DNA of 64,000 bases from Rikenellaceae bacterium (GCA_017463585.1 JAFTOX010000004.1:124001-188000); one strand, 5' to 3'. Positions 51,925-62,738 are shown, counted from the stretch's first letter. Numbers and translations are program-made. Notes: generated by a model from the letters alone, not told the origin.

Positions 51925-53226
51925 TTGATTACTATCCCGTTAGCTATAATAGCCTTAGGGCAGTTCGAGCCTTCGTCGGTGATCGCAATGTCGATCGTGC
52001 TGGCTCTGTTGTTGTGCGTTTCGGCGTTCGTTTCGGGCTCCGAGACCGCATTTTTCTCGCTCACCTCGCAGCAGATCCGCGAGATGAAGGAGAGCCGAAC
52101 CCAATCCTCGGAAACCATCATTCGACTGCTCACGCAGAGCGACCGATTGTTGGCTACGATTCTGATTGTCAATAATTTGGTAAATATCTGTATCACGATC
52201 ATTTCGGCTCGAATCGTCGATTTGGTGTTCGTGTTCCAGTCGGCAACGTGGACCTTCGTCTTTAAGACGGTCTGTGTGACCTTCCTGTTGTTGTTGTTCG
52301 GTGAGATTCTGCCCAAGGTGCTCGCAAATTCGAATCCGTTGCGTGTGGCTCGCTTTGCGGCTCCGCCTTTGTCGGCTTTGGCGGTGATTGTCAAGCCGTT
52401 AGCGTCGGTTTTGGTGCGCACGGGAAGCTCGATCAGCAACCGCTTCGAGGCCAAGCGCGACAACCTCTCGATGGACGAATTGTCGAACGCAATCGACCTC
52501 GCCTCGACCGACCAAACGCAGGAGGAACGCAAGATGTTGTCGGGTATCGTCAACTTCGTCAATACCGATGTTTCGGAGATTATGAAGCCCCGAATCGACA
52601 TCGTTGCGGTCGAGATCAATGAGAGCTATTCGGCTGTAAAAGAGCACATTATCAAGTCGGGATACTCGCGTATTCCGGTCTATGAGGAGAGCGCCGACAA
52701 CATCAAAGGCGTGCTCTATGTCAAGGACCTGATCCCCTATATCCACAACGACGACACGTTCGAATGGGTGTCGTTGTTGCGCCAGCCCTACTACATTCCC
52801 GCACACAAGAAGATCAACGACCTGCTCGAAGAGTTCCAGGCGACGAAGGTGCACTTGGCGATTGTGGTCGATGAGTATGGTTCGACGCTCGGTTTGGTGT
52901 CGTTGGAGGACATTTTGGAGGAGATCGTGGGTGAGATTTCGGACGAGAGCGACAACATCGAAACATTCTATACGAAGCTGCCCGACGGAGCGTATCTGTT
53001 TGAGGGTAAGACACATATCGGCGATTTTGAGCGAGTGATGACGCTCCCCGAGGAGGCGCTGACAGATGTCAAGGGCGAGGCCGAGACGCTTGCGGGACTG
53101 ATGCTCGAAATCAAACGCGAACTGCTCAAAAAGGGCGACACGGTGACCACGCACGGACTGCGTCTGACGGTCAAGGCGGTCGATGGTCGTCGTGTGGATA
53201 AAATCCGCGTCGAGCGTATGGACTAA
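51925..53226 (+). CDS. gldE: CNNM/CBS/CorC-domain protein, GldE type
   Basis: A 433-residue membrane protein: CNNM transmembrane domain (about 20-190; FVSGSETAFFSLTSQQIREM, LLLLFGEILPKVLANSNPL), a CBS pair (EIMKPRIDIVAVE, IPVYEESADNIKGVLYVKDL, HLAIVVDEYGSTLGLVSLED) and a CorC/HlyC domain. In flavobacteria GldE supports gliding; in non-gliding Bacteroidales it is kept, next to a phosphopantetheinyl transferase, with unknown function (a divalent-cation role is possible). The proposed start is TTG 51925; ATG 51988 is an alternative. Confidence 0.85.
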   Translation: MITIPLAIIALGQFEPSSVIAMSIVLALLLCVSAFVSGSETAFFSLTSQQIREMKESRTQSSETIIRLLTQSDRLLATILIVNNLVNICITIISARIVDLVFVFQSATWTFVFKTVCVTFLLLLFGEILPKVLANSNPLRVARFAAPPLSALAVIVKPLASVLVRTGSSISNRFEAKRDNLSMDELSNAIDLASTDQTQEERKMLSGIVNFVNTDVSEIMKPRIDIVAVEINESYSAVKEHIIKSGYSRIPVYEESADNIKGVLYVKDLIPYIHNDDTFEWVSLLRQPYYIPAHKKINDLLEEFQATKVHLAIVVDEYGSTLGLVSLEDILEEIVGEISDESDNIETFYTKLPDGAYLFEGKTHIGDFERVMTLPEEALTDVKGEAETLAGLMLEIKRELLKKGDTVTTHGLRLTVKAVDGRRVDKIRVERMD

Positions 53227-53240
53227 ATTCTTATAATGCG

Positions 53241-53843
53241 ATGAATCTCAATGCAATAGATGTCGTTGTGCGGGAGATCCCGACTGACGACTCGACTCTG
53301 TTTGCAGGGTTGAGCGACGGGGAGCGAGCGTATGCGTCGCAACTCGCTGCGGGGCGTCGTCGTGAGTGGGTGGCATGGCGCGCGCTGTTGCACGAGCAGA
53401 AAGAGCGTTGGAGGCTGAGCGAGAGAGCGTTACGAGTGGCGTATGCGGAGTCGGGCGAGCCGATTTTTGAGGGCATCGAGGGGTCGATTTCGGTGACCCA
53501 TTCACGTCGATATGTGGCTTTGGCTCGCACGTGCGAGGGGCGTTGCGGAGTCGATATCGAGCAGCTCGATCGTAACTTCGAACGGATTGAGAATAAGTAT
53601 ATTAGCGACACCGAGCGCACGCTCACGTCGGCTGCCGATCAGCGTTTTCGGGCGGTGGTGTGGTGCGCCAAGGAGGCGGCATATAAGTGCTTGGGGCGTT
53701 CGGGGGTCGATTTCCGACGTGACCTGCGAATTAAGGAGGTCGATTTCGAGGGCGGACGAGTGCAAATCGAGGCTTTTGACCGCCTGCTCGAAGGTTCAAT
53801 CCGCTGGCTCGACGGTGCGGTGCTCGTTGCCGTACGCGCGTAA
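53241..53843 (+). CDS. 4'-phosphopantetheinyl transferase-superfamily protein
   Basis: A 200-residue enzyme of the Sfp/AcpS superfamily that would load carrier proteins with phosphopantetheine. Metal and CoA motifs GVDIEQLDR and WCAKEAAYKCLGRSG are present, and SVTHSRRYVALA marks the N-terminal half. It follows gldE by 14 bp, a conserved pairing in Bacteroidota. Target carrier protein unknown. Confidence 0.88.
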   Translation: MNLNAIDVVVREIPTDDSTLFAGLSDGERAYASQLAAGRRREWVAWRALLHEQKERWRLSERALRVAYAESGEPIFEGIEGSISVTHSRRYVALARTCEGRCGVDIEQLDRNFERIENKYISDTERTLTSAADQRFRAVVWCAKEAAYKCLGRSGVDFRRDLRIKEVDFEGGRVQIEAFDRLLEGSIRWLDGAVLVAVRA

Positions 53844-53895
53844 ATGTTGAAATTGATTTTCCGTTAAAAACAAAAAGAATACACCGCCCAAAACG

Positions 53896-53926
53896 AAAAA
53901 ACCACCCCGCGATGGAGGTGGTTTTT
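53896..53926 (+). terminator. Bidirectional terminator between converging genes
   Basis: Stem AAAAACCACC (53897-53906) with GGTGGTTTTT (53917-53926); ends the division run on the plus strand and the ABC exporter on the minus strand. Confidence 0.85.
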
Positions 53927-53944
53927 CGTTTGATTGTCAGTGTG

Positions 53945-55273
53945 TTAGTCCTTTGTTGTGATCCACTGCCACAGCTCTTTATACGACGGTTTGCGACCGT
54001 GCATAAAGATTCCGATACGGTAGATTTTCGCCGCAACCCACACCATAAATATAAACGTCACAGCCAAAATCGCCAGCGACAGCAGCAGCTCCCACGTCGG
54101 CACATCGAACGGCAGACGTGCCATCATCACGATGGGCGACGTGAACGGGATCATACTGCACCATACCGACAGCGGCGCGTGCGGCTCCTTCATTGCGAAC
54201 ATCATCACCACCAGACCGATAATGATCGGCATCGTGATCGGGGTCTGGAACTGCTGCGAGTCCTGAATGTTGTCGACTGCACTACCCACCGCCGCAAACA
54301 TCGCTGCATAAAGCAGGTAGCCGCCCAGGAAGTAGAGCAGGAAGCTACCAAAGAAACGCACGAGGAAGCCCACATCGGTGGCATTTGCCAGCATTGCGGC
54401 CATCTCGGGATCGACGCCCGCGCCCTCCATTGCAGCCAGATCGGCCGTGCCTGCCGAGATTGCGTTTGCGCTCTCGACCAGGTCGGTGGGCATCATAAAC
54501 TGCATCACAAGCGAGCCTCCGACGAAGATAATCACCATCCAGATAACGAATTGCAGCACCGCAACCGAGGCGATACCCAATATCTTACCCATCATCAGCT
54601 GATAGGGACGTACGGTCGAAACCATCACTTCGAGCACCTTGCCGCTCTTCTCCTCGATGACGCCCTGCATCACCATCGAACCGTAGATGATCACGAACAT
54701 ATACATCACAAAACCAAAGATATAGGCCAAGCCGAACGCCAACACGCTCGAACTCTCCTTATCCTCTTCGTCCTCCTCGCCCAGCTTGTAGCTACGCAGC
54801 AGCACGTCGGCCTCGACCTCCTCCATAATCTGCGGCAGGTTGTCGATGTCGTACGCCTTCAAACGGTGCTGCTCGATGATCTCCTCGATGTCGCGCGCAA
54901 TCGTACTCTCGACGTCCATCGTCGAGGTCGAATAGGAGTACAACGCCACATTCGAGGGGTTCTCGACGATGTCCTCGCCAATCACCAGAAAACCGTACAT
55001 CTGCTCGTCGCTCTCCGCGCGCAACTCTTCGGGTGTCTGCGTGGTGGGCTCGTAGGCGATACTCTCGGACGAGGTGAGCGACGGCGCAATCACGCCACTG
55101 CGATCGACCACCGCAATACGCTTGGCCTCACCGACGTTGGTTGCCATAATGAACGACGTACCGACCATAATGCCCACCATCAACAGCGGGGTCAAAATGG
55201 TCGAAATGATGAAGCTCTTCTTCATCACACGCTCGCGGAACTCGCGGCCTATAATAATACCAATTGCCGACAT
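53945..55273 (-). CDS. ABC exporter permease (NatB-like)
   Basis: A 442-residue ABC-2 permease: one helix near the N-terminus (about 22-43), a periplasmic domain of about 130 residues, then five to six helices with MVMQGVIEEKSGKVLEVMVS, the family signature. It pairs with the ATPase gene that begins before it (2-bp gap). The substrate is unknown; NatAB-type exporters carry Na+, drugs or peptides. Confidence 0.88.
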   Translation of the reverse strand: MSAIGIIIGREFRERVMKKSFIISTILTPLLMVGIMVGTSFIMATNVGEAKRIAVVDRSGVIAPSLTSSESIAYEPTTQTPEELRAESDEQMYGFLVIGEDIVENPSNVALYSYSTSTMDVESTIARDIEEIIEQHRLKAYDIDNLPQIMEEVEADVLLRSYKLGEEDEEDKESSSVLAFGLAYIFGFVMYMFVIIYGSMVMQGVIEEKSGKVLEVMVSTVRPYQLMMGKILGIASVAVLQFVIWMVIIFVGGSLVMQFMMPTDLVESANAISAGTADLAAMEGAGVDPEMAAMLANATDVGFLVRFFGSFLLYFLGGYLLYAAMFAAVGSAVDNIQDSQQFQTPITMPIIIGLVVMMFAMKEPHAPLSVWCSMIPFTSPIVMMARLPFDVPTWELLLSLAILAVTFIFMVWVAAKIYRIGIFMHGRKPSYKELWQWITTKD

Positions 55274-55275
55274 AA

Positions 55276-56217
<942 letters not shown>

Positions 56218-56253
56218 AGTATTTGTTAAGTCTGTTTGTAAAAATTCTTGCGA

Positions 56254-56261
56254 CAAAGTTA
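56254..56261 (-). promoter_or_regulatory. -7 element of the ABC exporter operon
   Basis: TAACTTTG on the minus strand, 36 nt before the ATPase ATG. Confidence 0.5.
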
Positions 56262-56378
56262 TAAAATGTTCTGCGAAAATCAATAGAAATATATCGAAAA
56301 ACGATAAGCGTAGTACGATTTTTTTCGAATTTTCGGGCTGAGGGCTGATCGAGGGGTGGTCGGTCGGCAAAATATGTG

Positions 56379-56386
56379 TATATTTG
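56379..56386 (+). promoter_or_regulatory. -7 element of galE
   Basis: TATATTTG, 32 nt before the galE ATG. Confidence 0.5.
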
Positions 56387-56418
56387 TCCTCGGAATACAA
56401 TCACTTTATTTCGAGAAT

Positions 56419-57444
56419 ATGAAACGTTGCGTTTTGGTTACGGGCGGTGCCGGATATATCGGCTCGCATACGGCCGTCGAACTCATTGAGGCGGGTTACG
56501 ACGTGGTGCTGGTGGATAATTTGTCGAACTCGGACGAGCAGGCCGTCGAGGGCGTGCGCCGAATTACGGGCGCCGAGATCCCCTTCGAGAAGGTCGATTG
56601 CTGCGACCGCGAGGCCTTCGAGCAGGTGTTCCGCAAGTATCGCTTCGATGCTGTGATCCATTTCGCTGCGTCGAAGGCGGTGGGCGAATCGGTCGAAAAA
56701 CCGCTCCTGTACTACCGCAACAACCTCACTTCGTTTGTCAATGTGTTGGAGCTGATCAGCAAGTATGGCTGCTCAAATATCGTCTTTTCGTCGTCGGCTA
56801 CGGTCTATGGCGAGGCTGATGTTCAGCCCGTTACGGAGCTTGCGCCCCGCAAACCTGCAACCTCGCCCTATGGTAATACCAAGCAGATGTGCGAGGATAT
56901 TTTGCGTGATACGGTGGCAGCGGCGGGTGGCGCGATTCACGGCATTGCCCTGCGCTATTTCAACCCTATTGGCGCTCACCCTTCGGCTGAGATTGGCGAG
57001 TTGCCGCGCGGTGTGCCCCAGAACCTCGTTCCCTTTGTGACCCAGACGGCGGCGGGTATCCGCGAGTGTCTGAGTGTCTTTGGCGACGACTACGATACCC
57101 CCGACGGCTCGTGTATCCGCGACTATATCGACGTGGTCGATTTGGCGCGTGCACACGTGGTGGCAATCGGTCGTATGATTGAGGGGCGCAACAAGGAGAA
57201 CTTCGAGATCTTCAACGTCGGAACGGGTCGAGGCGTGTCGGTTTTGGAGCTGGTGCGTGCATTCGAGCGTGTCAATAACCTCAAACTCAACTATCGCATT
57301 GCTCCCCGACGTGAAGGCGATGTGGTTAAGAATTGGGCAGATACTACGCTGGCTAACAACGAATTGGGTTGGCGTGCCGAGCGCTCGCTCGACGAAACCC
57401 TCGCCGCCGCGTGGAAGTGGCAACAGGAGGTGATGAAGCGGTAA
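56419..57444 (+). CDS. galE: UDP-glucose 4-epimerase
   Basis: A 341-residue short-chain dehydrogenase-type epimerase. NAD site VLVTGGAGYIGSHTAVELIE, VIHFAASKAVGESV, the catalytic Tyr/Lys in SPYGNTKQMCEDIL and CIRDYIDVVDLARAHV are diagnostic. It interconverts UDP-glucose and UDP-galactose for glycan synthesis and galactose use. ATG 56419 is preferred; earlier codons cover the promoter. It converges on a sugar MFS gene. Confidence 0.95.
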   Translation: MKRCVLVTGGAGYIGSHTAVELIEAGYDVVLVDNLSNSDEQAVEGVRRITGAEIPFEKVDCCDREAFEQVFRKYRFDAVIHFAASKAVGESVEKPLLYYRNNLTSFVNVLELISKYGCSNIVFSSSATVYGEADVQPVTELAPRKPATSPYGNTKQMCEDILRDTVAAAGGAIHGIALRYFNPIGAHPSAEIGELPRGVPQNLVPFVTQTAAGIRECLSVFGDDYDTPDGSCIRDYIDVVDLARAHVVAIGRMIEGRNKENFEIFNVGTGRGVSVLELVRAFERVNNLKLNYRIAPRREGDVVKNWADTTLANNELGWRAERSLDETLAAAWKWQQEVMKR

Positions 57445-57449
57445 TGCTT

Positions 57450-57640
57450 AATTCAAAATTCAAGATTCAAAATTAAAGATTGAGTTTGCTAATTGAAAAT
57501 TAAGTAGAAGAATAAAATATTAAAATCGAAATTCAATGAATTTCGTCATTATCTGCGGCTCGCCCGAAGGGCGACCCCCCCCAGCCGCAGATAATGAAAC
57601 TCAATCAAAGCAAAGTAAAACCCTCCCCATATCGCGGGTG
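57450..57640 (+). repeat. Two-hairpin intergenic element, copy 8, with array and CCATATGGGCG fragment
   Basis: AT-rich array at 57450-57478; short hairpin CGAAATTC-AAT-GAATTTCG (57527-57545); perfect 14-bp stem CATTATCTGCGGCT (57547-57560) with 57583-57596; inner hairpin TCGCCC-GAA-GGGCGA; eight C. A CCATATGGGCG fragment follows near 57612-57640. This is the most complete example of the modular order. Confidence 0.85.
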
Positions 57641-57655
57641 CATTTTGAATAACGC

Positions 57656-57692
57656 AAAAACCGCGCTCCAAACTCGGAGCGCGGTTTTTTTT
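57656..57692 (+). terminator. Bidirectional terminator between galE and the MFS gene
   Basis: A 14-bp perfect stem (57656-57669 with 57676-57689, core CCGCGCTCC/GGAGCGCGG) flanked by A- and T-runs. Confidence 0.88.
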
Positions 57693-57712
57693 ACTTTCGG
57701 AGTGACAGACTC

Positions 57713-58972
57713 TTACTCGGTCTTGATATCCTTATTGACGTTCTTCGAGCCGATCAGCGCGTAGAACAACATATAAGCCAGACCTGCGATGATCACCCAG
57801 TAGCTTGCCAGGTAGTTACCCGTTGCGTCAACGATAGCGTTCTGCACGAGAGGCAGGATACCGCCACCGCAAACCAGCGCCATAAAGATACCCGAAGCCT
57901 TCTCGGTGTACTTACCCAGACCCTCAACTGCGAGGTTGAAGATACCGCCCCACATTACCGAGGTGCAAAGACCTACCAGCACCAACAGAGCAGCATTCAC
58001 GGGAACGTTAGCCATTGCGAAGCCCTTAGCACCGTCGAATACGGGCAGATTGACCATCGTCTCGGGCGAGAGGATCATTGCACCTGCAACGAGCACCAGA
58101 CCCACGATCGACGCGGTCGAGAGCATAGCCTTAGCCGAAACCTTGCTACCTACGGCAGCACCTACCAGACGACCGATCAACATCAGGAACCAGTAAGTAC
58201 CTGCAACCGTACCAGCGATAGCGGTTGTCGAAACCTCGTTCAGCCACTTCTGCAATACGTTGGGAATACCCACCTCGACACCTACATAAATGAAGATAGC
58301 AACTGCGCCCAGCACAAAGTGGCGGAACGACATCGGACCGATCTTCGAGTTCTCCTCCTTAGCAGCAGCTGCGGGAGCGTTCTCGGGGATTGCGGTGCAC
58401 GAAACCACGATAAATGCCAGCGCGAAGATAGCCAATGCGGTGTACATCAGACCATTGACGTCGCTAATCTGAGCCGCAGCGATGTTGGGGATCAGCAGAC
58501 CGGTCAGAATAATCACAGCGGTACCCATCAACGAGTTGAACGAGCCACCGATCTGAATCAGCTGGTTACCCTTGTTACCGCCGCCGCCGAGCTTGTTCAG
58601 CATAGGGTTAACGACGATGTTGAGCATACACATCGAGAAACCTGCAACGAAGGCGCCGAGCAGATATACGCCGAAGCTCTCAGCGAAGCCCGAGATGGTC
58701 TGAATACCAACGCCAATGAAGCCGACCGAGATAGCGATCAGTGCGGTCTTTTTGTAGCCATACTTCGAGAGCATATTACCTGCGGGGATACCCATCACGG
58801 CGTATGCGATGAAGTTAGCGAATACGCCGAGCGTACCCATCCAGTTAGCCACACCGAATTGGTGTTTCAAAACGTCGCCCATAGGCGAAGCGAGGTTGGT
58901 AACGAACGAGATCATACCGAAAAGCAGGATCATCACGATGATTGCCAACACGTTACTTTTCTGTTTTTCCAT
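57713..58972 (-). CDS. MFS sugar transporter (FucP/GluP type)
   Basis: A 419-residue, 12-helix major facilitator of the fucose:H+ symporter family. VTNLASPMGDVLKHQFGV, GAFVAGFSMCMLNIVVNPML and GNQLIQIGGSFNSLMGTAV recall glucose/galactose transporters. Probably imports a hexose; the neighbouring galE makes galactose or glucose a reasonable guess. Single-gene transcript with its own promoter. Confidence 0.85.
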   Translation of the reverse strand: MEKQKSNVLAIIVMILLFGMISFVTNLASPMGDVLKHQFGVANWMGTLGVFANFIAYAVMGIPAGNMLSKYGYKKTALIAISVGFIGVGIQTISGFAESFGVYLLGAFVAGFSMCMLNIVVNPMLNKLGGGGNKGNQLIQIGGSFNSLMGTAVIILTGLLIPNIAAAQISDVNGLMYTALAIFALAFIVVSCTAIPENAPAAAAKEENSKIGPMSFRHFVLGAVAIFIYVGVEVGIPNVLQKWLNEVSTTAIAGTVAGTYWFLMLIGRLVGAAVGSKVSAKAMLSTASIVGLVLVAGAMILSPETMVNLPVFDGAKGFAMANVPVNAALLVLVGLCTSVMWGGIFNLAVEGLGKYTEKASGIFMALVCGGGILPLVQNAIVDATGNYLASYWVIIAGLAYMLFYALIGSKNVNKDIKTE

Positions 58973-59028
58973 AAGAAATTAGTTATTGTTTAGATTGTTA
59001 ATTTAGTCGTTGTGTGGACTAAGTCCTA

Positions 59029-59036
59029 CAAAATTA
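59029..59036 (-). promoter_or_regulatory. -7 element of the MFS gene
   Basis: TAATTTTG on the minus strand, 56 nt before the ATG. Confidence 0.45.
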
Positions 59037-59108
59037 GCGCAAATTTTCGGAAATGGCTCTCGAATCAGAACAAAATTATTCAATTTACGCAGATTTTTTT
59101 GTCCGTGC

Positions 59109-60095
59109 CTACCTGTTTCGTTCGCCGATATAGGCGCAGAGGGTCATCAGCGAGTCGCGATATTCCGAGGGCGGGTAGTGCGACAATATGCGCGTGGCAC
59201 TCTCGATATATTGACGCATTGTGCGCTCGGCAGCCTCGATACCACCGCGCGAGGCAACCATCTCCTGCAACGCAACACTCTGATCCTCAGTCGTGCAGTT
59301 GCGAATCTGCTCGATGATCTCGGCACGCTCCTCGTCCGAACACTCCTCCAACACGCATAACATCGGCAGCGTGATCTTGTGTTCGAGCAGATCGTTGCCC
59401 GAGGGTTTGCCCGTCTCGGCGTCGGGCGTATAGTCCAGAATATCGTCCTTGATCTGGAACGCCATACCGATACAATCGCCAAAGCGACGCATCTCGGCTA
59501 CCTGTTGCGAGGTTGCACCGACGGTCAGTGCACCCACCGACGAGCTGATACCGAGCAACGTGGCGGTCTTTTTGTAGATCACGTCGAGGTAGGCGTCGCG
59601 CGTCATATCGAGTGCACGGCTGTGGGCGCTCTGCATAAGTTCGCCCTCGCACAGCTCGCCAATCGCTCCAACTACGTGAGTAACAATGTCATACTGTCCG
59701 CTGTGCATGCCGTTTGCGAAGGTCTTTGCTAAGATGTAATCGCCCACCAGAACGGCGTTGCGCGACTGCCACATTGCATTGACTGAGGGTTTTCCGCGGC
59801 GCATATTCGACTCGTCGATCACGTCGTCGTGAATGAGCGAAGCGGTATGCAACATCTCGACGATCGAGGCTGCGAGCAGTGTGCGGTGCGACGCTCCCGC
59901 CTGAGGGTTGCGGGCGAACATACCCGCCGCCAGCAGCACGAGCATTGGGCGCACGCCCTTGCCGCGGTTTGAGATTACATATTCGAGAATTGAGCGCAGG
60001 GGTTCGGTTTCGGCCTGAAAGAATCGGCGCACGAACTCTTCGTATTGTGCCAGATCCGACTCGATCGGACGACGAATTGCTGCGAGTGTATCCAT
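59109..60095 (-). CDS. Long-chain polyprenyl diphosphate synthase
   Basis: A 328-residue trans-prenyltransferase. First Asp-rich motif LIHDDVIDESNMRRGKPS, second FQIKDDILDYTPD; GKGVRPMLVLLAAGMF marks the N-terminus. It lengthens farnesyl diphosphate with IPP, most likely to make the menaquinone side chain. Product length cannot be read from the sequence with certainty. Uses the IPP made by IspH. Confidence 0.9.
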   Translation of the reverse strand: MDTLAAIRRPIESDLAQYEEFVRRFFQAETEPLRSILEYVISNRGKGVRPMLVLLAAGMFARNPQAGASHRTLLAASIVEMLHTASLIHDDVIDESNMRRGKPSVNAMWQSRNAVLVGDYILAKTFANGMHSGQYDIVTHVVGAIGELCEGELMQSAHSRALDMTRDAYLDVIYKKTATLLGISSSVGALTVGATSQQVAEMRRFGDCIGMAFQIKDDILDYTPDAETGKPSGNDLLEHKITLPMLCVLEECSDEERAEIIEQIRNCTTEDQSVALQEMVASRGGIEAAERTMRQYIESATRILSHYPPSEYRDSLMTLCAYIGERNR

Positions 60096-60125
60096 ATTGA
60101 AGGGGCTCTAAAATGTTTTTATGTG

Positions 60126-60133
60126 CAAATATA
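60126..60133 (-). promoter_or_regulatory. -7 element of the polyprenyl synthase gene
   Basis: TATATTTG on the minus strand, 30 nt before the ATG. A weaker TTACTTTG (60179-60186) faces the divergent YfhO gene. Confidence 0.45.
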
Positions 60134-60200
60134 CAGTTATTTTTCGGTATCAAGGCACGCTTGTCCAACTATTTTTCGTTACTTTGCAGTTTGATATTAA

Positions 60201-62738
60201 ATGTTTCGAATGATGAATAGCTCGAAAATAGCCTCTTGGGTGCTGCGTTGGGTGGCTCCCGTGGCACTCTTTTTTGTGGTTGCAGCCGCCTATTTCGCCC
60301 CTCAGTTCGAGGGTCGCGTGCTGGCGCAACACGATGTGCAACAGTATCAGGGTATGACCAGCGATATCCTCGACTCGCGCGAGCGATATGGCGAGGATCC
60401 GCAGTGGACGGGTCGAATGTTCGGCGGTATGCCCTCGTATCTGATCAACACCTACTATCCGTCGGAGTGGATTAAGCACTCGGTGGGGCAGGTGGTTAAG
60501 GTGATCGACCAGCCGGCGTCGTTTGTCTTCTTTGCGATGGTGGCGTTTTGGGTGATGTTGCTCTTGATGAAGGTGCGTCGCTGGCCGGCGGTTGTGGGCG
60601 CGTTGGGTTATGGACTTTCGACCTATTTCTTCCTGATTATCAGCGCAGGACACATCACCAAGATGTGGGCGCTGGTCTATGCTCCGTTGATGGTTGGGGC
60701 GGTGTGGTACGCCTTCAAGCGCAACCGTTGGGTGGGTGCGGCTTTGACCGCTCTGTTCACGGCGTTGCAGGTGGGCGCGGGACACCCGCAGATAACCTAC
60801 TACTTCGTGCTGGTGATGGGTGCGATGTGGATTGCGCTGCTGGTTGAGGCGGTGCGCGAGGGGACGTTGCGCAAGTTTGCGCTGACTACGGCGGCGGTCG
60901 CATTGGCGGGTGTGCTGGGTGTGGGAGCAAACTTCTCGCCTCTGTGGTACACGATGCAACATCAGCCCGAAACGATACGTGGCGGTTCGGAGTTGGCCGT
61001 AGCCGAAGATGGTGCCGAAGGTCTTGATCTGCAATATGCTACGGCGTGGAGCTATGGTCGCACCGAGAGCCTTAACCTGCTCGTCCCGAACTTGATGGGC
61101 GGTGCGTCGAACGAAACTTTTGCAGCCGATGGTGCGGTGGCTGAGGCGCTCAGACCCTACGGCTTGCAGCAGGTGGCGCAGCAGTTACCACGATATTGGG
61201 GCGACCAGCCCTACACGGCAGGTCCGACCTACTTAGGTGCGGCAGCGGTGCTGTTGGCGGTGTTGGCGTGCTTCGTGTTGCGAGGACGTGCTAAGTGGTG
61301 GATCGTGGCTGTGTCGGCGGTGGCGTTGCTGCTGTCGTGGGGCAAGAATTTGATGTGGCTTACGGAGTTGTGTTTCAACTATTTGCCCGCATACGATAAG
61401 TTCCGTACCGTGTCGATGATTCAGGTCATCGTGCAGTGGAGCGTGCCGTTGTTGGCGGCGTTGGCTCTCTCGCGTCTGAGCGACGAGGAGTGCGACCGCG
61501 CGAAGGCCGAACGAGGTCTGTATTGGGCTACGGGAATCGTGGGCGGTGCCTGTCTGGTGATCGCGTTGTTTGCGGGTTCGATCTTTGATTTCGGAGCGTC
61601 GGAGGCCGAGGCAATGATGACCGAGCAGTATCGTCAAATGCTTAGCTATCAGCAGGGTGGCTCGCAATACATTGCGCAGGGTCTGCACGAGGAGTTGGGT
61701 CTGCGTACGGCCGAGGCGATGGCCACGGAGCGTGCCGAGGTGGCTTCGGCTGACGCTTGGCGATCGTTGGCATTTGTGCTGGTTGTGGCGGCGATGTTGT
61801 GGCTCTATCTGCGTGGCAAGGTGAAGTATGTGGTGGCGATGGCGACCGTTGCGGCGGCAGTGCTGATCGATCTGGTGGCGGTCAATCTGCGCTATCTGCC
61901 TCAGGAGGCATTTGTGAGCGCACGTCGTACGGAGGTACAACCCAACGAGGTCGATAAATATATAATGGCGGACGAGGAGCTCGGTTTCCGCGTGCTGAAT
62001 CTGACCGTTTCGCCCTTTAATGACGCAACGACATCGTACTTCCACCGCTCGGTGGGTGGCTACCACGGTGCAAAGTTGAGCCGCTATCAGGACATCATCG
62101 ACAACTGCCTGAGCGGGGTCAATTACGGTATCGACTCAACGGCGCAGAAGGTGCTCGATATGCTCAATACCAAGTACTTGATCGTTCCTTCGGAGGAGGG
62201 TTACGTGTCGCTCGCGCCCAATCCGACGCAGTGCGGTGCGGCGTGGTTTGTCGATCGAATCTACCTGACCGAGAGCCCGCGCGACGAGATTGACGCGCTG
62301 GCTGAGATCGATCCTCATACGGAGGCGGTCGTTGATTCACGTTGGGCTGAGGAGGTTGCGGCGCTCGATTTGAGCGACGACTTTACGGCCGAGATCGCCC
62401 TCACGGAGTACCGTCCCAACTACCTGCGCTACGACTACGAGGCGAGCGGTACGGGCGTGGCGGTCTTCTCGGAGATCTACTACAACAAGGGTTGGAAGGC
62501 CTACCTCGATGGCGAGGAGGTGCCCTATTACCGAGCCAATTACATTCTGCGAGCGATGACTCTGCCTGCGGGCAAACACACCGTCGAGTGGCGATTCCGC
62601 GCACCGTCGTTCGGCAAGGTCGAGGCGGTAACGCTCTGCTCGTCGATAGCGATTTTGGCGGGTGTGCTGGCGGTCATTGTGGCTGCCGTGCTGCGCCGCC
62701 GCAAACAGAACGAAAATCAGAAAAACGATGAAAGATAA
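60201..62738 (+). CDS. YfhO-family membrane protein
   Basis: An 845-residue protein with about 12-14 membrane helices and a soluble region near the C-terminus (about 600-810) followed by a final helix. Features: FAPQFEGRVLAQHDVQQYQG, GRMFGGMPSYLINTYYP and the late FSEIYYNKGWKAYLDGEEVP. The family is glycosyltransferase-like; Gram-positive YfhO takes part in lipoteichoic-acid glycosylation, but the Bacteroidota role is unknown. Adjacent starts at 60210 and 60213 are possible. It overlaps ftsX by 11 bp. Confidence 0.88.
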   Translation: MFRMMNSSKIASWVLRWVAPVALFFVVAAAYFAPQFEGRVLAQHDVQQYQGMTSDILDSRERYGEDPQWTGRMFGGMPSYLINTYYPSEWIKHSVGQVVKVIDQPASFVFFAMVAFWVMLLLMKVRRWPAVVGALGYGLSTYFFLIISAGHITKMWALVYAPLMVGAVWYAFKRNRWVGAALTALFTALQVGAGHPQITYYFVLVMGAMWIALLVEAVREGTLRKFALTTAAVALAGVLGVGANFSPLWYTMQHQPETIRGGSELAVAEDGAEGLDLQYATAWSYGRTESLNLLVPNLMGGASNETFAADGAVAEALRPYGLQQVAQQLPRYWGDQPYTAGPTYLGAAAVLLAVLACFVLRGRAKWWIVAVSAVALLLSWGKNLMWLTELCFNYLPAYDKFRTVSMIQVIVQWSVPLLAALALSRLSDEECDRAKAERGLYWATGIVGGACLVIALFAGSIFDFGASEAEAMMTEQYRQMLSYQQGGSQYIAQGLHEELGLRTAEAMATERAEVASADAWRSLAFVLVVAAMLWLYLRGKVKYVVAMATVAAAVLIDLVAVNLRYLPQEAFVSARRTEVQPNEVDKYIMADEELGFRVLNLTVSPFNDATTSYFHRSVGGYHGAKLSRYQDIIDNCLSGVNYGIDSTAQKVLDMLNTKYLIVPSEEGYVSLAPNPTQCGAAWFVDRIYLTESPRDEIDALAEIDPHTEAVVDSRWAEEVAALDLSDDFTAEIALTEYRPNYLRYDYEASGTGVAVFSEIYYNKGWKAYLDGEEVPYYRANYILRAMTLPAGKHTVEWRFRAPSFGKVEAVTLCSSIAILAGVLAVIVAAVLRRRKQNENQKNDER

